NCBI RefSeq assembly: GCF_017745675.1
Contig: NZ_JAFLJM010000003.1
Location: 186,001 to 250,000, forward strand
Reading direction: 5' to 3'
From: Alkalihalobacillus sp. BA299
GTDB taxonomy: Bacteria; Bacillota; Bacilli; Bacillales; Bacillaceae_F
DNA: 64,000 bases
Shown here: positions 63,525-64,000 of the stretch, piece after piece
Position numbering within the stretch: position 1 is the stretch's first letter
Layout: every line of letters starts with the position of its first letter
Translations under genes and position numbers: made by a program
Notes under the pieces: generated by a model
What the model was told of the DNA's origin: nothing
The model's database searches: none
What the model saw: only the letters and a program-made list of their open reading frames with translations

Positions 63525-64000
63525 GTGGAAGTAGGAACTGCAAAAGTAGAAACTGGTAAAAAAGAAAAAAGCGTAATATGGGACTGGCTCACAACAGTAG
63601 ATCATAAAAAAATTGGAATCATGTATTTAGTCGCTGGTACATTTTTCTTTGTAAAAGCAGGAATCATGGCACTACTAATTCGTATACAGCTTATGTATCC
63701 TGAAAACATATTTATTAGTGGTCAAACATTTAATGAACTCATAACGATGCATGGGACATTGATGTTATTTATCGCCATTACCCCATTAATTTTAGGATTT
63801 ATGAATTACATCGTGCCACTTCAAATCGGTGCCAGGGACGTCGCATTCCCATTCGTAAACGCTTTAGGCTTTTGGATTTTTTTAGCTGGGGCCACTTTAA
63901 TGAGCTTATCTTGGTTTTTTGGTGGGGGTCCCGATGCTGGCTGGACGGCATATGTTCCTTTGTCTGCCAGAGATTATGCAGGTCTAGGATTAGACTTTTA
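63525..64000 (+). CDS. Haem-copper terminal oxidase subunit I, N-terminal part (runs off right edge)
   Basis: 158 codons visible. WDWLTTVDHKKIGIMYLVAG, an amphipathic start and first helices, MHGTLMLFIAITP with the low-spin haem His, VPLQIGARDVAFPFVNALGFW and GGGPDAGWTAYVPL are diagnostic of subunit I (CtaD/QoxB). Short N-terminus fits CtaD better than QoxB. GTG 63525 has AAAGGAGG 9 nt upstream; a TTG two codons earlier is too close. No CtaC gene precedes it here. Confidence 0.9.
   Translation, partial: MEVGTAKVETGKKEKSVIWDWLTTVDHKKIGIMYLVAGTFFFVKAGIMALLIRIQLMYPENIFISGQTFNELITMHGTLMLFIAITPLILGFMNYIVPLQIGARDVAFPFVNALGFWIFLAGATLMSLSWFFGGGPDAGWTAYVPLSARDYAGLGLDF

Overview
The window is AT-rich chromosomal DNA from a spore-forming member of the Bacillaceae (Firmicutes). 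The spore genes spoVID, ysxE and gerM are present. The backbone order folC-valS-ysxE-spoVID-hemLBDCXA-engB-lonA-lonB-clpX-tig-ysoA-leuDCBA-ilvCNB and ysnB-rdgB-rph-gerM-racE-ysmB matches, from general knowledge, the Bacillus subtilis arrangement. Genus cannot be settled from the sequence alone. Nearly everything is on the minus strand. There are no transposases, phage genes or CRISPR arrays.

Layout. (1) 1-8.4 kb: a type IV pilus operon transcribed leftward: major pilin, prepilin peptidase, three minor prepilins, PilM, PilN, PilO, PilB and the start of PilT. Its roughly 320-nt leader carries a cyclic-di-GMP-II riboswitch whose closing helix shares a strand with an intrinsic terminator, so c-di-GMP should switch transcription ON. 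Directly upstream is a membrane GAF-GGDEF diguanylate cyclase. (2) 10.5-16.4 kb: folC, then a divergent four-gene cassette (degenerate formylglutamate-amidohydrolase-like membrane protein, intact formylglutamate-amidohydrolase-like enzyme, two RimK-type ATP-grasp ligases). It sits between folC and valS, which I recall as neighbours in B. subtilis. It is the best candidate here for an uncharacterised pathway. (3) 16.4-23.4 kb: valS with a Val T-box, a small membrane protein, ysxE and a degenerate relative, and spoVID. (4) 23.8-30.1 kb: the hemAXCDBL operon for early tetrapyrrole synthesis. (5) 30.4-40.5 kb: a small membrane protein, engB, lonA, lonB, clpX, tig and a TPR protein, a proteostasis block. 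(6) 40.9-52 kb: branched-chain amino-acid synthesis, read as ilvE-ilvD, then a Leu T-box, then ilvB-ilvN-ilvC-leuABCD, with a CodY-type box before ilvE. (7) 52.4-58 kb: a small nuclease-fold-like protein, tRNA-Arg(TCT), tRNA-Gly(TCC), ysnB, rdgB, rph, gerM, racE and a MarR regulator. (8) 58-63.3 kb: glcT-ptsG-ptsH-ptsI with a RAT/terminator switch before ptsG. (9) The right edge holds the start of a haem-copper oxidase subunit I gene on the plus strand.

Regulatory RNA is a theme: c-di-GMP-II riboswitch, two T-boxes and a GlcT antiterminator site all control transcription termination. Intergenic repeats are the other notable element: a 20/21-bp periodic repeat family at two loci, a GTGTCAGGCACC palindrome family near the Lon/ClpX genes, and two ~120-bp elements with similar inverted ends after spoVID and after leuD.
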